A DNA stretch of 64,000 nt, from positions 620,001 through 684,000 of the forward strand of contig CAWUHX010000096.1 in the NCBI GenBank assembly GCA_963922205.1, written 5' to 3'. Shown here piece after piece: positions 1 through 13,100 of this stretch (the stretch's first letter is position 1; each line of letters begins with the position of its first letter). The translations under genes were made by a program, and so were the position numbers. This DNA is from Romanomermis culicivorax (Eukaryota > Nematoda > Enoplea > Mermithida > Mermithidae). Under the pieces are notes generated by a model. It was not told where the DNA came from, did not search any database, and saw nothing but the letters and a program-made list of their open reading frames with translations.

Positions 1-1109
1 AGAATTTGGAAAAAAAATTTTCAAATAAAAAACTTCAAAAATTTTAAATTTAAAGCAAATTTTTGATTATAAAAATTCGAAAAAAAATCATTTCACAACA
101 AGTTTTTGAAAAAAAGTGAAAAAATCTAATTTTAGAACTAATGTACGAATAACAAAATTTAAAAAAAGTTTATTTTTCGAACTAACATTTTTATAAAATT
201 CTTAAAAACTTCAAATTAAGAAACAAATATTTAATTGCAAAAAATTAATTTTTCAATAGAAAATTTAGGATATTCACATCTAGGACACATTTTTGAATGA
301 TAAATTTAAAAAAAATCAAATTTATAACAAATTTTTTAATTAGAAAAATGAAAAAATTCTAATTTAGGACAAATGATTGAATTAAAAAATCAAAAAATGA
401 AATTTTAAAACTAATTTCTCAAAAGAATATTTAATCAAATTTAAAAGAAAGTTTTTCCCTAATAAATTGAAAAAATCCAATTATTGGTTAATTTCCGAAA
501 AAATTATTGAAAAAATTCAAATTTAGAACTAATTCCCGAATGAAAAAATTTAGAAAATCTGATTTTAAACCAATTTTCGAATCAAAAAACTGTTTTCGAA
601 ACTTGATGACGATAGTGATGTCATTTTTCGATTTTGACGCGCATGTGTATATGTTCAATGAAAATAAATTCTATAGTGCCAGTTTACTGTAGGATTAAAA
701 ATCGATAATTCCAATTTTTCTGACGAAAAAACGTCGCTCGATTTTTGAATGGATTTTTTTGCTTCTAATTTCTGAATCTTGAATTTTCTTGTGTTCTCTT
801 CTGATTCCTCAAGTAAATTTAGTGTATTTTTCTCTATTTTTTGAGTTTTTTGTCCGTCGTTTCGTTTCGTTAATTAATTTCTTTTTGCTAATCGTTCGTG
901 TTTCAGAATTTTTAAAAATTTTCTATACATATTTGATTCAGATATATAAATGTATCTAAATTTTTATAAAGTGAGTTGCGTTTTTGCGTTTTTATCAACA
1001 AAAAAACCATTCCTGCGTTGTTTTTTCTCTAAAAAACGCCGGCGTTTTTCCGAAAAATCCAGCTTTTTTCGCATTTTTCGCATTTTTTAGCCGCCGAAAA
1101 GTTTAAAAA
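1..1109 (+). other. AT-rich upstream region and 5' UTR of the ZC3H18-like gene
   Basis: Mostly the same degenerate AT-rich repeat that fills the introns downstream. From about 720 the base composition becomes less repetitive. A pyrimidine tract ending in AG at 1089-1090, 19 nt before the start codon, looks like a splice acceptor, either cis or spliced-leader. No convincing coding frame was seen. Confidence 0.45.
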
Positions 1110-4100
1110 ATGGATGTCGCCGCCGACGACGACGATTTGAAAAGCGAAACCGGCGAATTAGATTACGAAACGTCGGACGACGACGACGGCGAAAAATTGA
1201 CGTCGACGGCTGCCGAAAAATCGCCTCGGCGGATCGCCGTAAAATCGCCAATAGACAAAGATGGAGGCGAAATTAGCAGCGGCCGAGAAGATGATAATGC
1301 TAATGAAAATGATTCTAATTTTAAGAATGCTGATCTCGAAGATGGAGAAATTGACGAATTAGAAGAAGGCGAAGTGAAAGACGACGAATCGTTTATGGAT
1401 TCTACGACGAAAAGTGAGCAAAATTCAAAATTTGGAGCTACAGTAAACTCGGAAAAATTTTTTGTGACGATTCGCAGGTCCTAGGAAAATACCATTTCTT
1501 TCAAATTACGCGCCCAAATTATCGAATTACGATTCGGCGTCGACGGAAAACGGCGTTTGTAGATTTTTCCTGCGCGGTCAATGCACGTGGGCCAGTTTTT
1601 GTAAATTTTCGCACCCTGGTTCGGATAATTCGAGTAAAAAAACTATTAATTAATTTTAATTTTCAAGTAAAAATATTAAAAACAACTTTTTAATCGAAAA
1701 AATTTAAAAAAAAAATTAATTCTTAACTAGTTTTTTGAAAAAAAAAATTCAAAAAATTCAATTTTTGATTCGATTTGATTAAAAAAAACCTTATTTTTGA
1801 ATGAAAAAAATCGAAAAAATTCAAATTTAGGACATTTTTTTGAATGAAAAAATTTCAAAAATTCAAATTTAGGACAATTTTTTAAACCAAAAAAATTGAA
1901 TTAAAAGTTAGAAAAACTAACTTTTGAACAAAAAAGGGGAAAAAATTCAAATTCAGGACAATTTTTAATGGAATAATTTAAATTTAGAATAAATTCTAGA
2001 TTAAAAAAATTTAAAAATTCAAATTTCAAACAAATTTTTCGATTGAAAATGCGGAAAATTGGGAAATTTAATAGAGATTTTTGAATAAAAAATTGGAAAA
2101 TTCAAAATTTAGGAAGAATTTTTGAATAAAAAAACGGAAAATATCAAATTTGAAACCAACTTTTATGAAAATTTGAAAAAATGAAATTTAAAAGAAATTT
2201 TGCATATAAAAATTAAAAAAAATCAAATTCACAACAATTTTTTGGGAAAAAATTCAAATTTAGAACCGATTTTTGGAAAAAAATCAAAAAAAATAATTTT
2301 AATAAAATTTTAAATTTGGAAAAAATTTCAAATAAATAAATTAGAAAAATTCAAATTTAGAACTAATTTTTGAATTAAATATCCAAATTCAGGACAAATT
2401 TTCGAATAAAAGAATTGCGGACATTCAAATTTAGGACAAAATTTTAAACGAAAAAACATTTAGTAATTCAAATTTGGAACAAATTTTTTCATTGAAAATT
2501 GGAAAAATTTCAACTTGAAAGTAACTTTTGGAAAAAAATAGTGAAAAATTTGGAATTTAATACAGATTTTTGAAAAAAATTGGAAAAATTCATGTTCAGG
2601 ACGAATTTTTGAATTAAAAAATGGAAAATTTCAAATTTAGAATCAAATTTCGAAAAAAAATCAAAAAAATGAAATTTAAATAAATTCTTGAATATTAAAG
2701 TTAAAAAAATTCAATCCACAACAGATTTTTGAACAAAAATTCAAATTTAGGTTCAATTAAATAATGAATTAAAAATTTAAAGAATTCAATTTTTGAACTA
2801 AGGAAAAAACTAAAAAATCCGAATTCTAATTAATTTTGGATAAAAAAATTGAAAAAATTCAAATTTAGGACAAATTTTTGAATGAAAGAATTTCAGAAAT
2901 TCAAATTTAGGACAATTTTTTAAACCAAAAAAAATTGAATTAAAAGTTGGAAGAACTAACTTTTGAACAAAAAAGGGGAAAATATTCAAATTCAGGACAA
3001 ATTTTTGAAGAAAAAATTTCAAAAATTTAAATTTAGAACAAATTCTGAATTGAAAAAATTTAAGAAATTCAAATTTCAAACAAATTTTTCGATTGAAAAT
3101 GTGGAAAAATTGGAAATTTAATAGATTTTTTTGAATAAAAAATTGGAAAATTCAAAATTTAGGAAGAATTTTTGAATAAAAAAACGGAAAATATCAAATT
3201 TGAAACCAACTTTTATGAAAATTTGAAAAAATGAAATTTAAAAGAAATTTTGCATATAAAAATAAAAAAAAATCAAATTCACAACAATTTTTTGGGAAAA
3301 AATTCAAATTTAGAACTGATTTTTGGAAAAAAATCAAAAAAAATAATTTTAATAAAATTTTAAATTTGGAAAAAATTTCAAATAAATAAATTAGAAAAAT
3401 TCAAATTTAGAACTAATTTTTGAATTAAATATCCAAATTCAGGACAAATTTTCGAATAAAAGAATTGCGGACATTCAAATTTAGGACAAAATTTTAAACG
3501 AAAAAACATTTAGTAATTCAAATTTGGAACAAATTTTTTCATTGAAAATTCGTAAAATTTTAACTTGAAAGTAACTTTTGGAAAAAATAGTGAAAAATTT
3601 GGAATTTAATACAGATTTTTGAAAAAAATTAGAAAAATTCATATTCAGGACGATTTTTTGAATTAAAAAATGGGAAATTTCAAATTTAGAATCAAATTTC
3701 GAAAAAAAATCAAAAAAAATGAAATTTAAATAAATTCTTGAATATTAAAGTTAAAAAAATCCAATCCACAACAGATTTTTGAACAAAAATTCAAATTTAG
3801 GTTAAATTAGTAATGAATAAAAAATTTAAAGAATTCAATTTTTGAACTAAAGAAAAACTGAAAAATCCGAATTCTAATTAATTTTGGATAAAAAAATTGA
3901 AAAAATTTAAATTTAGGACAAATTTTTCAATTAAAAAATTGGAAAAATTCAATTCACAATAAATTTTTCGAAAAATTTAAATTTAAGACTAATTTATCAA
4001 TAAAAAAATTCGAAGTATTGAATTTCCAAACAAATTTTTCAATAGAAAAATTTAAAAAATGAAAATTTTCAACTAATTTTTTAATAGAGAAATTGACAAA

Positions 4101-7100
4101 ATTCAAATTTGGAAAACTGATTTTTCAACAAAAGTTTTGAAAAAAACCAAAATTTCAAATTTAGGACAAATTTTTGAGAAGAAAAAATTGAAAAATTCAA
4201 ATTTAGAACTAATTTTTTCAAAAAAATTCAAATTCCGGACTTATTTTTTTAAAAAATTTTTGGAATGAAAAATTTAGAAGAAAATTCGAGTTTAGAATCC
4301 ACTTTTGGAAAGAAAAATTTGAAAAAATTTCAAAGTTAGCACGAATTTTTGAAGAAAAATTGAAATTCAGAACTAATTTTCAAATGAAAAAAATTCAAAT
4401 TTAGAACTAAGTAATGGAAAAAATTGATTTGTAAACAAATTTTCGAATAAAAAAAAGAAAAGTTTTTAAATTTATGACACATTTTTGAATAAAAAAAGGG
4501 AAAAAATTCAAATTTAGAACTTACTATTGAAAAAAATTGAAAAATTTAAATTTATAACTAAATTTTGGATAAAAAAAATTGAAATTTAGAAGTAATTTTT
4601 GAAGAAAAAATTGAAGAAATTTCAAATTAAAAAAAAAATTTTTGACGGAAAAAATTGAAAAAAATTAAATTTAAAACTGATTTTTGGGTGCAAAAATTAA
4701 AAATTTTAAATCTGAACAAATTTTCGAAGGAAAAAATTTGAAAAAATCAAATTTCAAATGAAGTTTTCAAGAAAAAAATTTAAAAACATCAAATTTAAAA
4801 CTGATTTTAGAGTGGAAAAATAGAAAGAAAAATGAAATTTAACAGAAATTTTCAGAAAAAATGAAAAAATTTGAATTTAGAATCATTTTTGTATGAAAAA
4901 AATTGAAAATAATAGAAATTTATAACAAATTTCTGAAAAAATTGAATTTAGGAAAAATTTTTTAAATAAAAAGAATTTCGAAAGTTTAAATTTAAAAAAA
5001 TTTCAGAAATTTGAATTTTTAAAAAATTTAAATTAAAAAAAATAATCTAAAAAATTTAAATTAAAAAAAATTTAAAAATTTAAATTTTTAAAAAATTCGC
5101 AATTTTTCCAGCCAAATATCACCCGCCGCCCAAAGCCGACGCTTTGCCGCCGTTGATGACGCCAGCGTCTTTCGTCGCCGCGCCGCAGCCGCCTGCGTCG
5201 ACGATAATTTTTCCGACGGCGCCGCAGCCGCCTCCTCCAAATTTCAATTTGCCGCCGCCGCAGCCCGCCATTTTTACGTCGTATGGTAACGAAACGCTAA
5301 GCGCAGTCGCAGCCAAACCGCAACCGCAAATGCGATTTTTGCCGCCGCCGCCCGTACCGCCGGCGGTTTTGACGTCGTCAACGTCGGCCGCAGCCGCCGG
5401 CGAAACCGCATGGGAAAGAGGTTTGAAACAAGCGCGTCAAATGATGAAAAAAACCGCAGGCAAAGAAGATGACGCTGCGGCGACGGCGGCTGCGGCCAGC
5501 GTCGAGGAGGAAAAAGTGGGCGGAGTTTTGATTGCGTTTTTTACGCTCAATTTTGATTGGCTATTTTTTTAAGAAACCCATAATCGATAGTAGAAGATAT
5601 TATAGTCGGCAAGGTGAGATTTTTTTTGATTGAAATTTTTGAATTTTTAATGAATTTTTTTTGTTGAAAAAAAATTTAATTTCAAAATTCGAATTTTGGA
5701 CGAAAATTTCAAATTTTTAGAATGAATTTTTAAATTGAAAAATCTGAAAAATTCGAATTTTAAAATATGTTTTCAGCTTCAAAAATTAAAAATTCAAACT
5801 TTTAGACGAATTTCAACTCGGAAAATAATTCAAAGTTTGGATTTTAAAAGGAATTTTCAACTAATTGTTGTTTTAAAATCTTTTAAAATTCGAATTTTTG
5901 GCAAATTTTAGTTTGGAAAAAATTCAAAATTTGCATTTTGAAAGGAATTTTGAACAAATTGTTGGTTCAAAAATTCGAATTTTTAACCAATTTTTGTTTC
6001 GAAAAAATTCAAAATTCGGATTTTAAAATGAATTCCCGTATTGAAAATTTGAATTTTGGAGTAATTTTTGGTTGATAAAATTTTCAAATTCGAGTTTTGA
6101 TGCAATATTAGATTCGAAAAATTGGTAAAATTCGAATTTTGATCGAAAATTTTTTACGTTGAAAATTTACATTTTCAACAACTTTTAGGCTTCAAAATTT
6201 TAAAATTCGATTCTGAAAATGAATTCTGGCAAGATAAAATTCGAATTTTGATTGAATTCAACTTGAGAAATTGTAAAATCCACGTTTTTGAACCGAATTC
6301 TTACACTAAAAATTAAAATTCTAAACAAATTTTCGGCTCAAAAGTTCAAAAAATTTAAATTTTGGTTGAATTTTCGCTTCCGAAAGGAAATTGAAAATTC
6401 GAATTTTGAACAAAGTTTTGGTTAGAGTTTAAATTTTTGACCAATTTTCGCTCGAAAAAAATTTCAAATTTGGATTTTGAAACGAATTTTTAACAAAATT
6501 TTGGTTCAAAATCGTTTGAAATTCAAATTTTTGAGAAATTTTCGCTTCAACAAAAGTTTAAAATTCGAACTTTAAAACTAATCTTTCATGTAGAAAATTC
6601 GAATTTTGAACAAATTTTTGTCGGAGAGATTTTTAAAATTCGAATTTTCGACGAACTCCCATGTTGAAAATTTCAGACTTTGAACGAATTTTGGTTTGAA
6701 AAAATTCGTAAATTCGAGTTTTAGAACGAATTTCCGTAGTGGAAATTGAAATTTTAAACAAATTTTCTGTTTAGAAATTTTGAAAATTCGGATTGTAGAC
6801 GAAATTTAGCTGCAAAAAATACAAAATTCCGATATTTAAACTAATTCTGACTTTAAAAAGTCGAATTTTGAGAAAGAATTCGTTCCAGAATGTTTTTGAA
6901 ATTCGAGTTTTAAACGAAATTTTACTTGGAAAAAATTCAAAATTTGGATTTTAAAACGAATTGTCACGTTGAAAATTCGAATTTCGTACCAATTTTGGCG
7001 TCAAAATATTCAATAATTCAAGTCTTGGAACGAATTTTCGCAGTGAAATTTTGAAATTTTGAGAAAATTTTCGGCTTAGAAATTTTCGAAGTTTTGAATT

Positions 7101-10100
7101 TCGGACGAATTTTTGCTTGGAGAATATTCAAATTTAGTATTTCAAAATCAATTCTCAGATTAAAAATTTGAATTTTGAGGAAATTTTCGGTTCATAATTT
7201 TTAAAAATTTGCAATTTTCGACAAATCTTCGTCGAAAAAATTCCAAATTCGCATTCTAAAACAAATTCTCACATTGAAAATTTGAATTTTGAACTAATTT
7301 TTGGTGCAAAAAAATAAAAAAATTTGGATTTTAAGACGAATTCTAACATTGAAAAAAGAATATTTCGGTTCATAAATTTTTAAAATTCGAATTTCAGACG
7401 AATTCTAGTTCAAAAAATTCAAAATTCGGATTTTAAAGAAATCTCACATTGAAAAATTGAATTTGAAAAAATTTTGACTCATGAATTTTTAAAATTCGAA
7501 TTTTGGACAATTTTTTGCTACGAAAAATTTCCAAATTCGAATTTTGAAAAAATTTTTGGTTTAGAAACTTTTAATAATTTTTGAATTTTGAACGAATTTT
7601 CGCTTGGAAAAGGAGTTTAAAATTAGTATTTTTAAAATGAATTCTAAAATTGAAAATTCGAATTTCGAACCAATTATGTAATCATAAATCTTTAAAATTC
7701 TAATTTTTGAAAGATTTTTTTCCTCGAAAAAATTTGAAATTCGAGTTTTAAGACGAATTTTCGCAGTAAAATTTGATATTTTGAACAAATTTTCGTATCA
7801 GAAAATTTTGAAATTCTAATTTTAATCAAATTTTCTGCCTTGAAAAATTGAATTTTCAGCAAATTCGCCTTAAAAATCCAGAAATTCAAGTTTTAAAATG
7901 AATTCTATTTTTGAAAATACAAATTTTCAACTTTAAAAAATTCCAAATTCGAAACTACATTCGGTAAAGTGAGATTTTTTGGCGGGAAAATTTTCAAATC
8001 TTACTGTAGCTATACTATACTATGTATAGGCGACGAGGAAAAAAATCCTAAAAATGTCTACAAAAGAACGAGTTACGACGCCAAAGAATGGCGCGACCCG
8101 TGGATGAGATCGTCGTCCAACGCCGTCGAACAAAGTCCCGCCAGGAAAAGACGTCGATCTTACAGGTTTACACTTTTTACCGTACTATTACTGTAGGTTT
8201 TCAAAAGACACTTTACACTTGTTACTGTAGGCTTAAACGACAACTTTACACTTCTTACTGCAGTATTACTGTAGGTGTCCAAACGACAGCTTTACACTTC
8301 TTACTGTAGGCTAAACAACTTTACACTTTTTACTGTAGTATTACTGTAGGTTTTCAGAAGAAAACTTCACACTTCTTACTGTAGGTGTCTGAACGACAGC
8401 TTTACATTTCTTACTGTAGGCTAAACAACTTTACACTTTTTACTGTAGTATTACTGTAGGTTTTCAAACGAAAATTTATGCTTCTTATTGTAGTATTACT
8501 GTAGGTTTTCGAACGAAAACTTTACACTTCTTACTGTAGGTGTCCGAACGACAGCTTCACACTTTTTACTGTAGTAATACTGTAGGTTTTCAAACGGCAG
8601 CTTTACACTTCTTACTGTAGGCTTCAGACAAAAATTTCACATTTCGTACTGTAGACTTTAGACAAGAACTTTACACTTCTTACTGTAGGTTTCAAACAAA
8701 GCTTTACACTCCTTACTGTAGTATTACTGTAGCTTCTCTTCGAAATTTTTCAGCGATTCTTCGCGAAGTAGTTTTTCGGATATGTCGTCGAACGACGACG
8801 ACGCTGACCAGGACGAAAAATCCAAACGTCGACGACGTCAAGCGTCGTCGTCATCGTCGTCGTCGGCGGCCAATAATCGCGTTAAATCTCGATCGCACGA
8901 CGACAATAGCAGGTAGGTTTACTGTAGATTTTGAAAAAATGGGTTACTGTAGGTCGCGAAAAATTGAATATTGTATTTTTGTAAAGAATGCTCTACTGTA
9001 GCTCATCGAAAAATGGGTTACTGTAGGTTCTGAAAAGTTGGATACTGTATTTTTGTAGAGAATACTGGATTTTATCAAAAAATAGGTTACTGTAGGTCTT
9101 GGAAAATTTGATACTGTATTTTTGCAACGAATGGTTTACTGTAGCTTCTGATGAATTGGATACTGTATTTTCGTAGAAGATGGTTTACTGTAGTTTAGCA
9201 TAGGGGTTACTGTAGGTTGTGGAAAATTGGATACTGCTTTTTTGTAAAGAATGCTTTACTGTAGTTTATCGAAAAATTCGTTACTGTAGGTCCTGAAAAA
9301 TTGGATACTGTACTCCATGCAAAAATGAGTTACTGTAGCTTATAGAAAAATGGGTTACTTTAGTTACAAATGGGTTATTGAAGTCAAAAAACGGGTTACT
9401 GGAGTTTATGGAAAATGGGTTACTGTAGTCTATTCAAAAATGGATTACTGTACTTTATGTAAGAATGGGTTACTGCAGTCTATTTAAAAATGGTTTACTG
9501 TACTTTACGCAAAAATGGATTACTGTATTTTTTTCAAAAATGGTTTACTGTAGCTCATGGAAAAGTCGGTTACTGTAGTTCATGAAAATGGGTTACTGTA
9601 GTCTATTCAAAAATGGGTTACTGTACTTTATGCAAGAATGGGTTACTGTATTTTATGTAAAAATTGTTTACTGTAGCTCATGCAAAAGTCGGTTACTGTA
9701 GTTCATGAAAATGGGTAACTGTAGTCTATTCAATAATGGGTTACTGTACTTTATGCAAGAATGGGTTACTGTATTTTATGTAAAAATTGTTTACTGTAGC
9801 TCATGCAAAAGTCGGTTACTGTAGTTCATGAAAATGGGTAACTGTAGTCTATTCAAAAATAGGTTACTGTACTTTATGCAAGAATGGGTTACTGTATTTT
9901 ATGTAAAAATTGTTTACTGTAGCTCATGCAAAAGTCGGTTACTGTAGTTCATGAAAATGGGTAACTGTAGTCTATTCAAAAATGGGTTACTGTACTTTAT
10001 GCAAGAATGGGTTACTGTATTTTATGTAAAAATTGTTTACTGTAGCTCATGCAAAAGTCGGTTACTGTAGTTCATGAAAATGGGTAACTGTAGTCTATTC

Positions 10101-13100
10101 AAAAATGGGTTACTGTACTTTATGCAAGAATGGTTTACTGTAGCTCATTCAAAAATGTGTTACTGTAATTCCTCATAGCTTGGGTTACTGTAGCATAGCT
10201 TACTGTAAAATCTTGAAAAATGACTTACTGTAGGTTAATTTTTGTTTTAGCAGCGCTAGCAGCGTGAAGGCTCGTCGTCGAACAGCTAGGGCCGAAACAG
10301 CAACCAATAAGTATACTGTAGCAAATTTTCTACAGTACACTTTACTGTAATTTTTTTCTTACTATAGGAGAATCAAGAAAAAAATGGACGCCGGCGGTAA
10401 CGGTCGGTTAGCGGCGTCGGACGACGAAAATGCCCAATCGCCCGTCGAATTGGACGAATTTGATCGAACGTAGAAAAAAAATTTAAGCTACAGTATGACG
10501 ACGGTTTACTGTAACTTTTTTTCTCGTTACAGTACGACTTCTATCGGATTCGATATTAGAAATTTGGTGACGAAAAAAGAATTGACAAATTCGCCGAGGA
10601 AACCGATCAAACTTACGATAAATACTAAAGTAAAATATGAAATTCGAATTTGGACAAAATTTTTTGCTCAAAAAAATGCAAAATTCGAATTTTGAAGCAA
10701 TTTTTGGCTTAGAAAATTGAAATTTTCAATCATTTTCGACCTTCAAAAATTTAAACTATGAGTTTTTAAACCAATTTTGCTCCGAAAAATTGGAATTTTG
10801 AACACATTCTTGCTCCAAAAATTGATATTTTTAGTAATTTTTGATTTCGAAAAATGGAATTCTCGCGTTTTCAACTAATTTTAGCTTCAAAATTTCTAAT
10901 TTTGAGCGTATTTTCGCCACGAAAATGTTTCAAAATTTGAATTCTAAAAGAATGTTTGCTTCAAAATGGTCGCATTTCCAGTCATTTTTGACCTCAAAAA
11001 TATAGAAATTATAAGTTTTTAAATCATGTTTGGCTCTAAAAATTTGAATTTTGAGCGATTTTCGCCTTAAAAATTGACATTTTCAGTCGTTTTTAACCTC
11101 ACAAAAATAGAGATTACGAGTTTTGAATCATTTTTCGATTCCAAATTTCGAATATTGACAAAATTTTAGTTACGAAAAATGCAAAATTCGAATTTTATAC
11201 CGATTTTGGGCTTGTAAAATTGGAATTTATAAATAATCTTGACCCCGAAAAATAGAAATTATCACTTAAAAAATCAATTTTGTGTTTTTTGGAATAAAAA
11301 AAATTTTTTTTAAATTTATAAAATTTAAAATTTGAATTTTCATTTTTTTTAATTTTCGAAATTTAAAATTCGAATTTTCAGTCAATTTTAGTTTCAAAAA
11401 ATTCGAACTTTTAGCAAGTTTCTATCTAAGAAAATGCATAATTCGAATTACGAACAATTTTTGGCTTTAAAAATTCGAATTTTTAGTTATTTTTCAATCG
11501 AAAAAATAGAAATTATAAGTTTTTAAATCAATTTTAGCTGGAAGATTCTAATTTTAAGCGAATTTTCGCTGTAATAAATGCGAATATTTACGAAATTTCA
11601 ATTCTAAAAAATTCCGAATTCAAATTTTAAACAATTTTTGACTTGAAAAATTGAGATTTTCAATCATTTTTGACCCGGAAAAAATTAAAATATAGTGTTT
11701 TTAACGAATTACAAATTTTTGAATTAATTTTGCTTTGGAACATTCGTTAAAAAAAATTTAGTTCCTAGAAGTGCAAAATTCGAATTTTGAAGCAAATTTT
11801 GGTCTAAAAATTGAAATTTTCAATTGTTTTTGACCCCGTTAAAATGATAATTTCGTGTTTTTAACTAATTTTGGTTTCAAAATTTGAAATTTTCGTCTCA
11901 AAAAGATTTAAAATTGAATTTTGAACGAAATTTCGCTGTAAAAAAGTGGCATTGCCACTCATTTTTGACCTCAAAAGCAAATAAATTACGAGTTTTTAAA
12001 TTAATTTTGGCATGCAAATATTCGAATTTTAACAAGTATGTATGTCCAAAAAATATAAAATTCGAATTTTAGACAATTTTTTACCTAAATATTTGAAATT
12101 TTAAGCAAATTTTGGCCCGAAAAATAGAAATTATGATTTTCTAAATCAATTTCGACACGAAAAATTGGAATTTTGAGCGAATTTTTCTTCCAAAAAAATT
12201 TAAAATGTTGGAAAAAGGTTGCATTTTCAGTCATTTTAGACATCAATAGCGTAGAAATAACAAGTTTTTAAATCAATTCCGGCTGGAAAAATTCGAATTT
12301 TAGGCGAATTCTCGCTTCAAAAACTAACATTTTCAGTCTTTTTTGACTTCGAAAAATAGGAATTACGAGTTCTTAAACAATTTTCGCACTCAAAAGTCGA
12401 AAATTTCACTCATTTTTTACCTCAAAAAATTAAAAATTTCGTGATTTTTTATTACTTTCTTTTTCGGAATTTCGAATTTTGACCAAATTTTGATTCCAAA
12501 AAATGCAAATTTCAAATTTTGGAGCAATTTTCGGATTTATAAATTAAAATCTTCAGTGATTTTTGACGTCCAAAAATAGAAAATATGAGTTTTAAACCGA
12601 GTTCAGCTCTAAAAGATCGAATTTTGAGCGAATTTTCGCTTAAGAAAATCCGAATTCCAACAAAATTTCAATTATAAAAAATGATAAATTCGAATTCTGA
12701 AGAAATTTTTGGCCTTAAAAGTTAAAATTTTAAACTATTTCTGACCTTTAAAAGATACAAATTACGAGTTTTTAAATCAATTCCAGTTGCGAAAATTGGA
12801 ATTTTGACCAAATTTTTGTCGGAAAATATTTGAAATTTGAATTTTCAACGAATTTTCGTCTTGAAAAGGTCGCATTTCCAGTCATTTTTGACCTAAAAAA
12901 TTGGAAAATTATGAAATTTTAAATCAGTTTCAGCCCGAAAAAATCAGAATTTCGACGAAATTTCAATTTAAAAAAATTCCGAATTCAAGTTTTAAACAAT
13001 TTTTTGTTTACAAAATTCACATTTTCAATCATTTTTGACCTCGGAAAAATAAAAATTTAGGGTTTTTGACTAATCTTGGTTTCAAAATTTCGAATTTTGA

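Noticed and set aside
2810..3079. Phe/Lys-rich minus-strand frames in the AT-rich introns
   Set aside because: They follow the repeat period and have low-complexity composition, so they are products of the repeat.
9601..10180. CRISPR-like regular repeats (also the ATGTTATAACAT blocks)
   Set aside because: The genome is eukaryotic. Spacers are repeated along with the repeats or are degenerate, and no cas genes exist. These are satellites.
10368..10472. Ending the ZC3H18-like protein at the TAG at 10470-10472
   Set aside because: Splicing at AC|GTAGAA joins in phase to exon 9, and the family-typical C-terminal helix is encoded in exon 11, so the TAG is intronic.
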